Of a stretch of 64,000 nucleotides of DNA, positions 8,030 through 15,623 are shown piece after piece. The position numbers and the translations under genes were made by a program. Origin of the DNA: Paludisphaera borealis (lineage in GTDB: Bacteria; Planctomycetota; Planctomycetia; Isosphaerales; Isosphaeraceae); contig NZ_CP019082.1 of the NCBI RefSeq assembly GCF_001956985.1, positions 1,178,001 through 1,242,000 of the forward strand, read 5' to 3'. Numbering within the stretch: the stretch's first letter is position 1; each line of letters starts with the position of its first letter. The notes under the pieces are model-generated. The model was given only the letters and a program-made list of their open reading frames with translations, did not search any database and was not told the origin of the DNA.

Positions 8030-8839
8030 ATGACATCGGATGCCCCCAAGAACATGGATCATCTCCAACGACTCGCCGACGCCTTTCTCGGGATCTTCCA
8101 GGAGCACCGGTGTGACGGCCGGAGCGACGTCCCCATCGGCTCCCTCTCGCTCGACGACGCCTACGAGATCCAGCGGCGGGTCGTCGCCGCCCGCGTCGCC
8201 AGGGGTGAGCGGGTCGTCGGCTACAAGGTCGGCTGCACCAGCCGGGCGATCCGCCGGCAGTTCGGCCTCGCTGAGCCGATCCGCGGCCGGCTGATGGCCC
8301 CGCACGTCCACCACGGCGACACGACTCTCGATTGGCGCGCCTACCACCGTCCCGCCATCGAGCCGGAGTTCGTGCTCACCATCGGCAGAGATCTGACGGA
8401 CGAGGTGGGCGACGAGGAATCGCTCATCGACGCGATCGACTGCGTGTCGCCGGGCGTCGAGGTTCACAACTACCGGTTCTGGCTGGGGGAGCCGACCTCG
8501 CAGGAACTCATCGCCTCCAACGGCATCCACGCCGCCCTGGTCGTCGGCGACCGGAAGAGGAAGCCCCAGGGCCTCGACTGGGAGATGGAGGGGGTGGGCG
8601 TCTGGCTCGACGGCGAGCTGGCGGCCTCGGGGATCGGGGCTGAGATCATGGGCGGGCCGCTTGCGTCCTTGCGATGGCTGGTCAACCACCTGGTGCGCCG
8701 GGGCGAGGTGTTGCGAGCCGGAGAACTGGTCATCCCCGGCTCGCCGGTCGGTCTGATCTCGGTCGAGCCGGGCGAACGGGTGACGGCGAGGTTCACGAAC
8801 GTCGGGCGGGTCGAGGCCGAGTTCCGTGGGGACCGATGA
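8030..8839 (+). CDS. 2-keto-4-pentenoate hydratase / fumarylacetoacetase-fold family protein
   Basis: A 269-residue protein with the pattern of the MhpD family: YEIQRRVVAARVARGERVVG near the N-terminus, YKVGCTS at about 64-70, the metal-binding AIEPEFVLTIGRDL (about 107-120), VSPGVEVHNYRF, and a terminal VEPGERVTARFTNVG. These enzymes hydrate 2-hydroxypent-2,4-dienoate to 4-hydroxy-2-oxopentanoate in meta-cleavage of aromatics, using a divalent metal. No other meta-cleavage gene is present here, so the true substrate is uncertain. ATG 8030 is chosen as the first in frame; a second ATG (M9) is also possible. Confidence 0.85.
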   Translation: MTSDAPKNMDHLQRLADAFLGIFQEHRCDGRSDVPIGSLSLDDAYEIQRRVVAARVARGERVVGYKVGCTSRAIRRQFGLAEPIRGRLMAPHVHHGDTTLDWRAYHRPAIEPEFVLTIGRDLTDEVGDEESLIDAIDCVSPGVEVHNYRFWLGEPTSQELIASNGIHAALVVGDRKRKPQGLDWEMEGVGVWLDGELAASGIGAEIMGGPLASLRWLVNHLVRRGEVLRAGELVIPGSPVGLISVEPGERVTARFTNVGRVEAEFRGDR

Positions 8840-8872
8840 TGGGCGAGCATTCCGGTCCCGCCCTGTAGGTGC

Positions 8873-9217
8873 TCAGACCTCGCCCAGGTCCTCGTTCACC
8901 CGCTCGACCAGTTCCCGGAAGTCCTCGTCGGTCAGGAGGAGCGCATCCAGCGGCTTGACGTCCTCCACGAGCGTCAGCAGCTCGACGGTGCTCGACGGCA
9001 GGCCCAGGGACCGGCCCCGCCGCTCCATCGCCCTGGCGACGATCCCGTCCAGGCCGAAGGCCGGGGACGCCTGCGCCAGCCGGGAGGCGATTTCGCCCAG
9101 GTCTCCTCGATCGAGCTTCCCCTTGCCGTCGAGCCGGGCCGCCTGCGTGATCAGCACGAGCGCCTCGGCGAACTGGTCGCACGCCTCGACTTGCTGCCTT
9201 GTGGGCTTCGTCGCCAT
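8873..9217 (-). CDS. small hypothetical protein, helical and acidic
   Basis: A 114-residue protein without signal peptide or membrane segment. It is helical throughout (EACDQFAEALVLITQAARLD ... TDEDFRELVERVNEDLGEV), with net acidic charge towards the C-terminus. No family is recognised. Third-position GC bias fits a real gene in this frame. It is convergent with the hydratase gene (33-base gap) and divergent from the methyltransferase. A GAGG-like ribosome-binding site precedes ATG 9217. Confidence 0.65.
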   Translation of the reverse strand: MATKPTRQQVEACDQFAEALVLITQAARLDGKGKLDRGDLGEIASRLAQASPAFGLDGIVARAMERRGRSLGLPSSTVELLTLVEDVKPLDALLLTDEDFRELVERVNEDLGEV

Positions 9218-9312
9218 CGTCGCCTCCTCCCGTCCCTCGACACGGTCGTCATTTCATTCCAACCCTACCCGATCCGGCGACATGCGAGGGAGATGGCTTC
9301 GCGTCGCATCCG

Positions 9313-9348
9313 CGTGGGAGTTCTCGGCCGGCGGCTCCCACGATAGAA
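9313..9348 (+). promoter_or_regulatory. inverted repeat next to a candidate -10 element, upstream of the methyltransferase
   Basis: GTGGGAG (9313-9319) and CTCCCAC (9334-9340) form a perfect 7-bp inverted repeat with a 14-base centre, immediately followed by TAGAAT (9343-9348), a plausible -10 element. The -35 region is poor (TTCTCG). This layout would suit an operator or an activator site. Confidence 0.3.
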
Positions 9349-9389
9349 TCCTCGGTGGTTGATCGTCCGGCTGAAAGAGGAGAACGACC

Positions 9390-9998
9390 ATGAGCGTGCC
9401 CGACCGAGCCGTTTTCGAAGCCGCCTACGCTGGCAAGGCCCCTTGGGACGTCGACGGGCCGCAGAAGGCGTTCGTCGACGTGGCCGACCAGATCACGGGG
9501 GCGGTGCTGGACGCCGGTTGCGGCACGGGCGAGAACGCCCTGTTCTTCGCTGGCCGGGGCTGCAAGGTCACCGGGATCGACTTCCTGGCCGAGCCGATCG
9601 AACGGGCGAGGCGGAAGGCGGCCGATCGGGGGTTGAAGGCGACGTTCCTCGTCATGGACGCCCTGGCGCTGAAAGACGTTCCCGAGGTCTTCGACGCGGC
9701 GATCGACAGCGGGCTGTTCCACGTCTTCAACGACGAAGACCGCCGGCGCTACGTCGAGGGCTTGGCGTCGGTCCTCAAGCCGGGGGGGAGGCTGTTCCTG
9801 CTCTGCTTCTCCGACGAGGAGCCGGGGACGCAGGGGCCTCGGCGAGTGTCGCGTCGGGAGATCGAGGACGCCTTCGCCGAGGGCTGGACGATCGAGCGCA
9901 TCGAGCCGTCGAGGTTCGAGGTCCGATCCGAAGAGGAGCCGTTCCGCTTCAGCCCGGGCGGGCCGAAGGCATGGTTCGTGACGGTCTTGGCCACATAA
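9390..9998 (+). CDS. class I SAM-dependent methyltransferase
   Basis: A 202-residue protein. The N-terminal FEAAYAGKAPWDVDGPQKAF is typical of small methyltransferases annotated as TehB- or thiopurine-methyltransferase-like. SAM-binding motif I is VLDAGCGTGENALFF (about 47-61), followed by the acidic end of strand 2 in VTGIDF. Strand 4 reads FDAAIDSGLFHVFND. The substrate cannot be told. A strong ribosome-binding site (GAGGAG, 8 bases ahead) supports ATG 9390. It is probably monocistronic: 84 bases to the next possible start. Confidence 0.85.
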   Translation: MSVPDRAVFEAAYAGKAPWDVDGPQKAFVDVADQITGAVLDAGCGTGENALFFAGRGCKVTGIDFLAEPIERARRKAADRGLKATFLVMDALALKDVPEVFDAAIDSGLFHVFNDEDRRRYVEGLASVLKPGGRLFLLCFSDEEPGTQGPRRVSRREIEDAFAEGWTIERIEPSRFEVRSEEEPFRFSPGGPKAWFVTVLAT

Positions 9999-10130
9999 CA
10001 AACCGAGAGTGGAGACGCCCTGATCCGGCCCGCCTGATTCTCCTGTTGGGGGCGATGCGCGGGGCGTCCATGTCGATCGACGATGAGAGGGCGTTCTCCT
10101 GATCGCCTGCAGGGACGAGCCGAAGTGACC

Positions 10131-10847
10131 ATGATCGATCCACCCCGGCATGAGAGGTCGAGACTTGTGACGAGCCCGAAGCCGAAGGTCCTGCTCTCCT
10201 GGAGTTCCGGCAAGGACTGCGCCTGGGCCTTGCACGTGCTCCGGCGGCGGTCCGACCTCGAAGTCGTCGGCCTCCTGACGACGTTCAACGAGACGGTCGA
10301 CCGGGTGGCGATGCACGCCGTGCGACGAGAGCTTGTCGAGGCCCAGGCGGCGGCTGTGAGCCTTCCGCTGTTCCCGATCATGCTGCCCCATCCGTGCTCG
10401 AACGAGGTCTACGAGCAGCGCATGCGGGCGGCGGTCGCCGAGGCGAAGGCGAACGGCGTCACGCACATGGCGTTTGGCGACCTGTTCCTCGCCGACGTCC
10501 GGGAGTACCGGGAACAGCGATTGGGAGGCACGGGCATCGAGCCGCTGTTCCCGATCTGGACGACCGCCGAAGAGACGTCCGACCTGGCCCGAACGATGCT
10601 GGCGGCCGGTTTCGAGGCCGTCCTGACTTGCGTCGACCCGAAGCATCTGGACGTTCGTTTCCTGGGACGGCGCTACGACGCCTCCCTCCTGGCGGAGCTG
10701 CCCGCCGGAGTCGACCCGTGCGGCGAGCGAGGCGAGTTCCACACGTTCTGCTTCCGCAGCCCGGAGTTCAAGACGGAAATCCCCGTGACGACCGGCGAGG
10801 CCGTCGAGCGTGACGGATTCTGGTTCCTCGACCTCCGGCCGGAATGA
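10131..10847 (+). CDS. Dph6-like ATP pyrophosphatase (diphthine-ammonia ligase family)
   Basis: About 238 residues from ATG 10131; an upstream in-frame start at 10083 adds 16 residues that look non-homologous. The PP-loop reads SWSSGKDCAWAL, a variant of SGGKDS. Further family motifs are FNETVDRVAMHAVRRELVE, GDLFLADVREYREQRL and the terminal GEFHTFCFRSPEF. Archaeal and eukaryotic relatives amidate diphthine on EF2. Bacteria lack diphthamide, so bacterial members must act on another substrate, which is unknown. Sequence immediately after the stop is AT-rich (10850-10880), in contrast to its surroundings. Confidence 0.82.
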   Translation: MIDPPRHERSRLVTSPKPKVLLSWSSGKDCAWALHVLRRRSDLEVVGLLTTFNETVDRVAMHAVRRELVEAQAAAVSLPLFPIMLPHPCSNEVYEQRMRAAVAEAKANGVTHMAFGDLFLADVREYREQRLGGTGIEPLFPIWTTAEETSDLARTMLAAGFEAVLTCVDPKHLDVRFLGRRYDASLLAELPAGVDPCGERGEFHTFCFRSPEFKTEIPVTTGEAVERDGFWFLDLRPE

Positions 10848-10898
10848 AAATGTCATATTGTTTTTTATTAGAGATGTGATTCAGAGGGGCATAAGACC

Positions 10899-11345
10899 AT
10901 GTGGCGATGTCCGAAATGCCGGTCGAGAATCGACGACTCGTTCGAGGTCTGCTGGTCGTGCGGGACGACTCCGGACGGCGTCGAAGATCCGAGCTTCGTC
11001 ACCGCCGACGAGGCCGACCCGATCGCCGACGAGGAGGTCCCCGAGGCGACGGATTTCGACGATCCGTTCGCCGACCTGGCGGGGACGCCCGTGCCGGACC
11101 TCGTCGAATGCTATACGGCGGGCAACGCCGTCGAGGCGAAGTTCATCGCCGATCGGTTGAGGGAGGAAGGCATCCCCGCGATCGCCGACAGGATCGACGT
11201 CAATATGGCGATGGGCGGTATCCACCCGCAGATGTGGGGCTGCGGCCCCAAAATCCGTGTCCGTCGGATCGACCTTTCCAAAACCCAAGCCTGGCTGAAA
11301 GGCTACGAGGAGCACCGCAGGTCGAAGCGAGAAAACCTGGATTGA
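10899..11345 (+). CDS. zinc-ribbon and DUF2007 (putative signal-transducing) protein
   Basis: A 148-residue protein. The first 22 residues carry a zinc ribbon with two CxxC pairs (CPKC and CWSC). An acidic linker (about 25-65) leads to a DUF2007 domain: DLVECYTAGNAVEAKFIADR, then EEGIPAIADRIDVN, and a final strand with KIRVRRIDLSKTQAWL. DUF2007 is named a putative signal-transducing domain; its partner is unknown. An AGGGG ribosome-binding site lies 11 bases ahead of ATG 10899. The preceding 40 bases are unusually AT-rich and include a T6 tract, so they may hold both the promoter and a terminator tract for the gene upstream. Confidence 0.8.
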   Translation: MWRCPKCRSRIDDSFEVCWSCGTTPDGVEDPSFVTADEADPIADEEVPEATDFDDPFADLAGTPVPDLVECYTAGNAVEAKFIADRLREEGIPAIADRIDVNMAMGGIHPQMWGCGPKIRVRRIDLSKTQAWLKGYEEHRRSKRENLD

Positions 11346-11432
11346 GCGTGCGGTCCATCCGTCGTGCTCGTGCCCATGTCGGATCGCCTGATCATCCATT
11401 ATCATCTCCCGATCGGAACGGACGGACACCGG

Positions 11433-12878
11433 TCACAGGCTCGGCTTCGCTTCAAGGAGTTTGCGATCGTCTTCGCCCCAGCGGTCGAGCACCCATATGG
11501 CGATGCGTCGCAGGTCCCGCTCGCCTTCCGTGGTCGGTTTCTGGTTCCGGGCGGCGATCGCACGGACTCGGTCCAGCGCGGCGCGGATCTCGGCTCGGGT
11601 CGCGTTCGTCGACTCGCCCCGAGCCGCCATGGCCCGCACCCGCTCAGGGCAGGTCGCGGGCGAGGGTTGGCACCACGTCCGCCCCGAGTTGAAGACCGAT
11701 TGGATGTCCAGCAGGTCGTCCACGGCCTGTCGGGAGGAAGCCGATCCGAAGACTTCTCGGCCCAGGATCTCCCGAAACCGATCGAGGGGCAAATCCGGGT
11801 TGCTGCTGAACTCGCGGAAAGCGATGCGGTTGACGCGGACCGGCAGTTCGTCGTAAGGAGGATCGCCGGGCCGCAGCCAGCCGAAGCCGAGCGGGACTTG
11901 CCTTTGGTCCTTCAGCCAGGGTTGTCCCTCCTCGGCCACGCTGGCGACGAATGTGAACGCCTCCAGTGAAGGGACGTAGCCGGTCATCCCCTCGCGGCGG
12001 GCGCGCTGGGCGTTGGCCTGGATGTCCTGGGGGCCACGGCGGGCGGGCGAGTCGTCCGACCAGAAGCTGGCGCGGGCCTGCTTGATCAGCGACGGTTCGG
12101 GGTGGGCGCTGTGCGGGGTGAACATCAGCGACCACCGAGGGTCGAACGGCAGTTTCGCCGCTTTCACGCCGAAGCCCGGCACGTCGGCCCCGGAGAAGTA
12201 GTGCGGATAGACCACGACCGTGGCGTCCGGCTTCCTGGCCCAGACCTCCTCCGAGATCCGCCGGACGAACTGGAATTCCTTCTCGAAGAACCGCTCGCCG
12301 CAGTCGTCGCAGTGGCAGATGGCGTAGTCGGACGACTCGATCATCAGACCGTCGGCGTTGGGGTAGAAATCGAAGGCCATTTCCCGGACGTAGTCGAGCA
12401 TGAACCGCTGCGACTCGGGCCGGGACGGACAGAGGTTCACGCCCCAGCAGCCGATCCCGAACGGGGCCGACGGTTTGCCGTCCTTGCCCACGGCCCTCAA
12501 TTCGGGGTGCTCCAGGGCGTACTGGTTCGCCCCGTCGTAGCCGAAGGGGGTGAATCCGAGCAAGACCTTGATCCCTTTCGCGTGGGCGTGATCGATGAGG
12601 CTCCGCACGAAATCCTTGCGGACGTTCTCGTGGTCCTCGTTGTACTTCCAGGTGATCGGATACTTATGGGATCGGAACCCGCCGGCGATCCAGAGGAACA
12701 AGGTGTTCCCGCCGTCGTCGCGCACGCCGTCCACGATCCGCTCCCAGTCGGCGAGGTCGTACGTCGGCATCCGCATGAACGTGAGGTAATAGCCCCGCTG
12801 CGCGAACGGTCCGTCGGCCTTCACCGCATCGGGAGCGGAGAAGGTCGCGAGGGCGAGGGCGGCCATCAGGGAGAACAT
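11433..12878 (-). CDS. secreted TIM-barrel glycoside-hydrolase-like protein
   Basis: A 481-residue protein with a signal peptide (MFSLMAALALATFSAPDAVKA). The mature part begins QRGYYLTFMRMPTYDLADWE and continues with features of a (beta/alpha)8 glycosidase: NTLFLWIAGG, then DHAHAKGIKVLLGFTPFG, WGVNLCPSRPESQRFMLDYV and DGLMIESSDYAICHCDDCGE. The last has acidic residues where GH20-like catalytic residues would sit, and a CHCDDC pair that may bind metal or form disulfides. Specific family and substrate are unknown. It is convergent with the DUF2007 gene (87 bases between stops) and divergent from the PPOX gene. Confidence 0.7.
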   Translation of the reverse strand: MFSLMAALALATFSAPDAVKADGPFAQRGYYLTFMRMPTYDLADWERIVDGVRDDGGNTLFLWIAGGFRSHKYPITWKYNEDHENVRKDFVRSLIDHAHAKGIKVLLGFTPFGYDGANQYALEHPELRAVGKDGKPSAPFGIGCWGVNLCPSRPESQRFMLDYVREMAFDFYPNADGLMIESSDYAICHCDDCGERFFEKEFQFVRRISEEVWARKPDATVVVYPHYFSGADVPGFGVKAAKLPFDPRWSLMFTPHSAHPEPSLIKQARASFWSDDSPARRGPQDIQANAQRARREGMTGYVPSLEAFTFVASVAEEGQPWLKDQRQVPLGFGWLRPGDPPYDELPVRVNRIAFREFSSNPDLPLDRFREILGREVFGSASSRQAVDDLLDIQSVFNSGRTWCQPSPATCPERVRAMAARGESTNATRAEIRAALDRVRAIAARNQKPTTEGERDLRRIAIWVLDRWGEDDRKLLEAKPSL

Positions 12879-13056
12879 GGTGCTGGGGCCTCGTCTTGGC
12901 GTTGGTCGGCATGGGCCCCAAGCGTATCAGATCCACGAGGTCGCCTCGACATGGCGTCCGTCACCCCGGCGAAGATCACGACGAACCTCGAATGGCCCTG
13001 AGGGGTCTTGAAAGCGGTGTAAGGAGCTGAATGGTTGTTCGAAACGCGAGGCGACG

Positions 13057-13629
13057 ATGGGCAAGGTGTACGACGAGATTGATGCGGGACTAGAAGCCTT
13101 CATCGGGAAGCAGCACCTCTTTTTCGTCGGCACCGCCCCGAATTCGCTCGACGGGCGTCTCAACATCTCGCCCAAGGGGCTGGACACGTTCCGCATCCTC
13201 GGACCGAAGTCGGTCGCCTACCTCGACCTGGTCGGCAGCGGGATCGAGACCGTCGCCCACGTCCGCGAGAACGGCCGGCTCACGATCCTCTTCTGTGCGT
13301 TCGAGGGCCGTCCGCTGATCCTGCGGCTGTACGGCCGGGGCCGGGTCGTCGAGCCCGGCGACGCCGACTGGCCCGGCCTGATCGCCGAATTCCCCGATTA
13401 CCCCGGCGCTCGGACGGTGGTCGTCATGGCCGTGGAGCGGATCGCCGACTCCTGCGGGTTCGCCGTCCCCCTCTACGAATTCAAGGGGGATCGCTCGCAG
13501 CTTGTCGATTATGCCAATAGCAAGGGTCCCGACGGTTTGGAGCAATACAAGGCTCAGAAAAACCGTGTGAGCATCGATGGGCTCGACGGGTTGAGGATGG
13601 AACAGCCCCACGGCGAGGGCGTCCGCTGA
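13057..13629 (+). CDS. pyridoxamine 5'-phosphate oxidase family protein
   Basis: A 190-residue protein of the split-barrel flavin-binding class. Visible family features are the start KVYDEIDAGLEAFIGKQHLF, GRLNISPKGLDTFRILGPK, the strand TILFCAFEGRPLILRLYGRG, and DSCGFAVPLYEF. Proteins of this subgroup are annotated as PPOX-family and probably bind FMN or F420; there is no evidence for true PdxH activity. ATG 13057 starts the conserved region; an in-frame upstream start is not needed. It is followed by about 970 bases with no credible gene. Confidence 0.82.
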   Translation: MGKVYDEIDAGLEAFIGKQHLFFVGTAPNSLDGRLNISPKGLDTFRILGPKSVAYLDLVGSGIETVAHVRENGRLTILFCAFEGRPLILRLYGRGRVVEPGDADWPGLIAEFPDYPGARTVVVMAVERIADSCGFAVPLYEFKGDRSQLVDYANSKGPDGLEQYKAQKNRVSIDGLDGLRMEQPHGEGVR

Positions 13630-13713
13630 GGCGTGGGGAATTCGAGAGGGCGTAACTCTCGATTCTGAGGGACTGTCCACGAACAACGTCCCAGTATGGG
13701 TTCAAGAAAAACT

Positions 13714-13813
13714 ACCACGGAGGACTCGGAGAATACGGGGGGACTCAGTTCCATGGATCGGTTCCCGAATGGTTCTCGATTTCTCTCTCCTTCCGCTCCG
13801 CGTCCTCCGTGGT
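13714..13813. repeat. 18-bp inverted repeat, CACGGAGGAC type
   Basis: The arms are ACCACGGAGGACTCGGAG (13714-13731) and CTCCGCGTCCTCCGTGGT (13796-13813). They pair at 17 of 18 positions across a 64-base spacer. Elements with a CACGGAGGAC core are known to me as dispersed intergenic repeats in planctomycetes and other phyla; their function is unknown. Confidence 0.75.
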
Positions 13814-13925
13814 GAAAATATGAGTTTCTTTGACCCAATGTTCCGACTCCACATTTTCGAGTTGGTTGCTGTTGGTGAACGGCCCCTGAAGATTCGCGTG
13901 TTCCCGACCGTTCCGGGCTGCCGGC

Positions 13926-14332
13926 GATTTGGGTTTGTTCGCGCCGAAAACGCACCGTGGCGTCCCTTCGATCACCCGCTCGACGCCGCTCGGGCGGATT
14001 GGGTTCGTTCGCGCCGAAAGTACCCCATTCCTGCCTCGGCCGGCTTCCCCAACGTCCTCACGGATTTGGGTTCGTTCGCGTGGAAATCTCCGGTGGCGAT
14101 CCTCGTTGTTGGAGGCGCAAGATGATGGTAGAGAAAGCTTTAAGTCGGTGTTTTGAGGTCCGAGGATTGGGTCCGTTCGCGCCGGATTTCCGGGCCGACG
14201 ATCGGTCGAGGCCCGCATGACCCTCGCTTTGCGACGACGCGCCGATTGGGTCCGTTCGCGCGTTTTCAAGGTTCGGCCACGCCCTGCTCGCCTCTCGCCA
14301 TCGGCCGATCGGAATTGGGTCCGTTCGTTCCA
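13926..14332 (+). repeat. cluster of six direct repeats, core GATTGGGTTCGTTCGCGCC
   Basis: Copies start at 13926, 13997, 14063, 14165, 14244 and 14312, all in the same orientation. The invariant part is roughly TTGGGT(T/C)(C/T)GTTCG. The first two copies continue CGCCGAAA; the third reads CGTGGAAA; the fourth CGCCGGA; the sixth is the most divergent (TTCCA). Distances between copies are 71, 66, 102, 79 and 68 bases and the spacers are unrelated. This is not CRISPR-like: spacing is irregular, spacers exceed 40 bases, and no cas gene is present. Confidence 0.85.
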
Positions 14333-14601
14333 ATTCGACGATCCCGCGTCGTCGGCGGCGGACTCCCGCTCGATGTGCGTACTTGCCGCCGGATTGCCAA
14401 TGAGCCGGTCCTTCGCTGATCCTCCAGTTTAAATATACGACGTGCGGCGGGCCTTGGACGAATCCTCTCGCCGGTCGGATCATGCCGGAGCACGTTGATC
14501 TGTCGCCTCTCGCGAGCCGCCTCCCGAGGGCGGCCGATACGAGCCCGAGGCGCCAGCGAGTGAATCGATTCGAATGGCCGACCGGAAATCCATCCGGCGG
14601 C

Positions 14602-15591
14602 TCAGCCGCATTGGTCGCATTGGATGCGAGCCGGGATCGTCTGGGTCGCGTTCATGCCTTCGATTCGTTGAATGCGCCGCTCGGAGCAATCGGCGCAGCG
14701 GATGAATTGGTCGACGTCCCAGAGGTCGGCGAACACACGGCCGGCGCGGAGGGAGAGGCCGTATTCGAGGGACGATTCGAGGGAGTTGAGCGAGGGCCGA
14801 GCGAACTCGCCGGCGGCCAGCAGCGATTCCATTGCGCCATTGCCGGGCCGGGTCGGGATCAGCGAACAGACGGTCGCCCGGCAGTCGAACGCGAAGTCGA
14901 GCGAGCGCCTGGCCCACTCGATCCCCTCCTGCTCCGAGAGCCAGGGAGGGCGGACGAGGATGAAGACCCGCAGGTCGATAATTTCGTTGTGCAGGAATTC
15001 GGCCGCGCGGCGGAATTGATCCAGCGTCATGCGCTTGTTGAGCCGTTCCAGGACCTCGGGGTGGACGGTTTCGAGGCCGAGAGCCACTTCCAGCCGACCG
15101 GAGAGGAGGTCTCGGAATTCGAGGCTGCGCGGGCCGACGAGGGCCGGATGACACTCGACGATCGTCCGATCGAATGGGGCCGTCAGATGTGCGATGGCGG
15201 GGTACTCGTCGACCGGAATGGCGTGCGGGTCGAAGAAGCTGCCGGCGTTGTAGAGCTTGAGAGCCGATCGGCCCGACGTTCGGGGCGGCAGGTTTTCGAG
15301 GGCGTGCGATATTTGCGCGGCGATGGCGCCTGCGGGGACGGTTTCCTCCAGCGTGTTCCGCCAGAGGTCGCACATCAGGCATCGCCAGGGGCACTCGCGG
15401 TTCGCCAGGAAGATCGTGGCGACGTCGACCGGCTCGCCGTCGGGGCCCGGCTCGGTCTCGGCCAGGAACGCGTAGGGCCGCAACGGGTCCAACACGTTCC
15501 TGGCCGGTCGACGATCGAGAATCCAGCGGTTGCGCTCGCTCGGCGACGACGGATAGACCGAAGCTGATTCTTGGGACGAAGAGCGTTCCAC
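14602..15591 (-). CDS. radical SAM protein, Elp3/RaSEA-like
   Basis: A 329-residue protein. The radical SAM cluster motif is C67-x3-C71-x2-C74 in NRECPWRCLMCDLWRN. Following features are KLYNAGSFFDPHAIP, VALGLETVHPEVLERLNKRM and SLIPTRPGNGAM, which recall the Elp3-type family that includes the archaeosine enzyme RaSEA. Four further cysteines at the C-terminus (C299, C302, C325, C328) could bind zinc or a second cluster. The substrate is unknown. GTG 15591 is chosen for its ribosome-binding site (GAGG, 4 bases ahead). It starts 32 bases after the asparagine-synthetase-like gene and is probably the last gene of that transcript. Confidence 0.82.
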   Translation of the reverse strand: MERSSSQESASVYPSSPSERNRWILDRRPARNVLDPLRPYAFLAETEPGPDGEPVDVATIFLANRECPWRCLMCDLWRNTLEETVPAGAIAAQISHALENLPPRTSGRSALKLYNAGSFFDPHAIPVDEYPAIAHLTAPFDRTIVECHPALVGPRSLEFRDLLSGRLEVALGLETVHPEVLERLNKRMTLDQFRRAAEFLHNEIIDLRVFILVRPPWLSEQEGIEWARRSLDFAFDCRATVCSLIPTRPGNGAMESLLAAGEFARPSLNSLESSLEYGLSLRAGRVFADLWDVDQFIRCADCSERRIQRIEGMNATQTIPARIQCDQCG

Positions 15592-15623
15592 GTTGCCTCG
15601 GCCGTCAGTTGTTCAAGGATTGA

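Larger units (their letters stand above)
13630..14601. other. gene-free 1-kb stretch rich in short repeats
   Basis: Open frames here are short, Arg/Pro-rich and spell out the repeat in three frames (for instance ARTNPI and GANKPK on the minus strand), so I treat none as a gene. The stretch holds an 18-bp inverted repeat (13714-13813), six dispersed copies of a 19-24 bp motif (13926-14332), and an AT-rich patch (TTTAAATATA near 14430). It lies between the PPOX gene and the 3' end of the minus-strand radical SAM gene. Confidence 0.7.

Noticed and set aside
13926-14332. Possible CRISPR array
   Set aside because: Repeat copies are imperfect, spacing varies from 66 to 102 bases, spacers are too long and there is no cas gene.
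13745-14483. Overlapping minus-strand frames of 141 and 174 codons in the repeat region
   Set aside because: They encode the short repeat as ARTNPI- or GANKPK-like peptides in changing frames, with no start context or domain.
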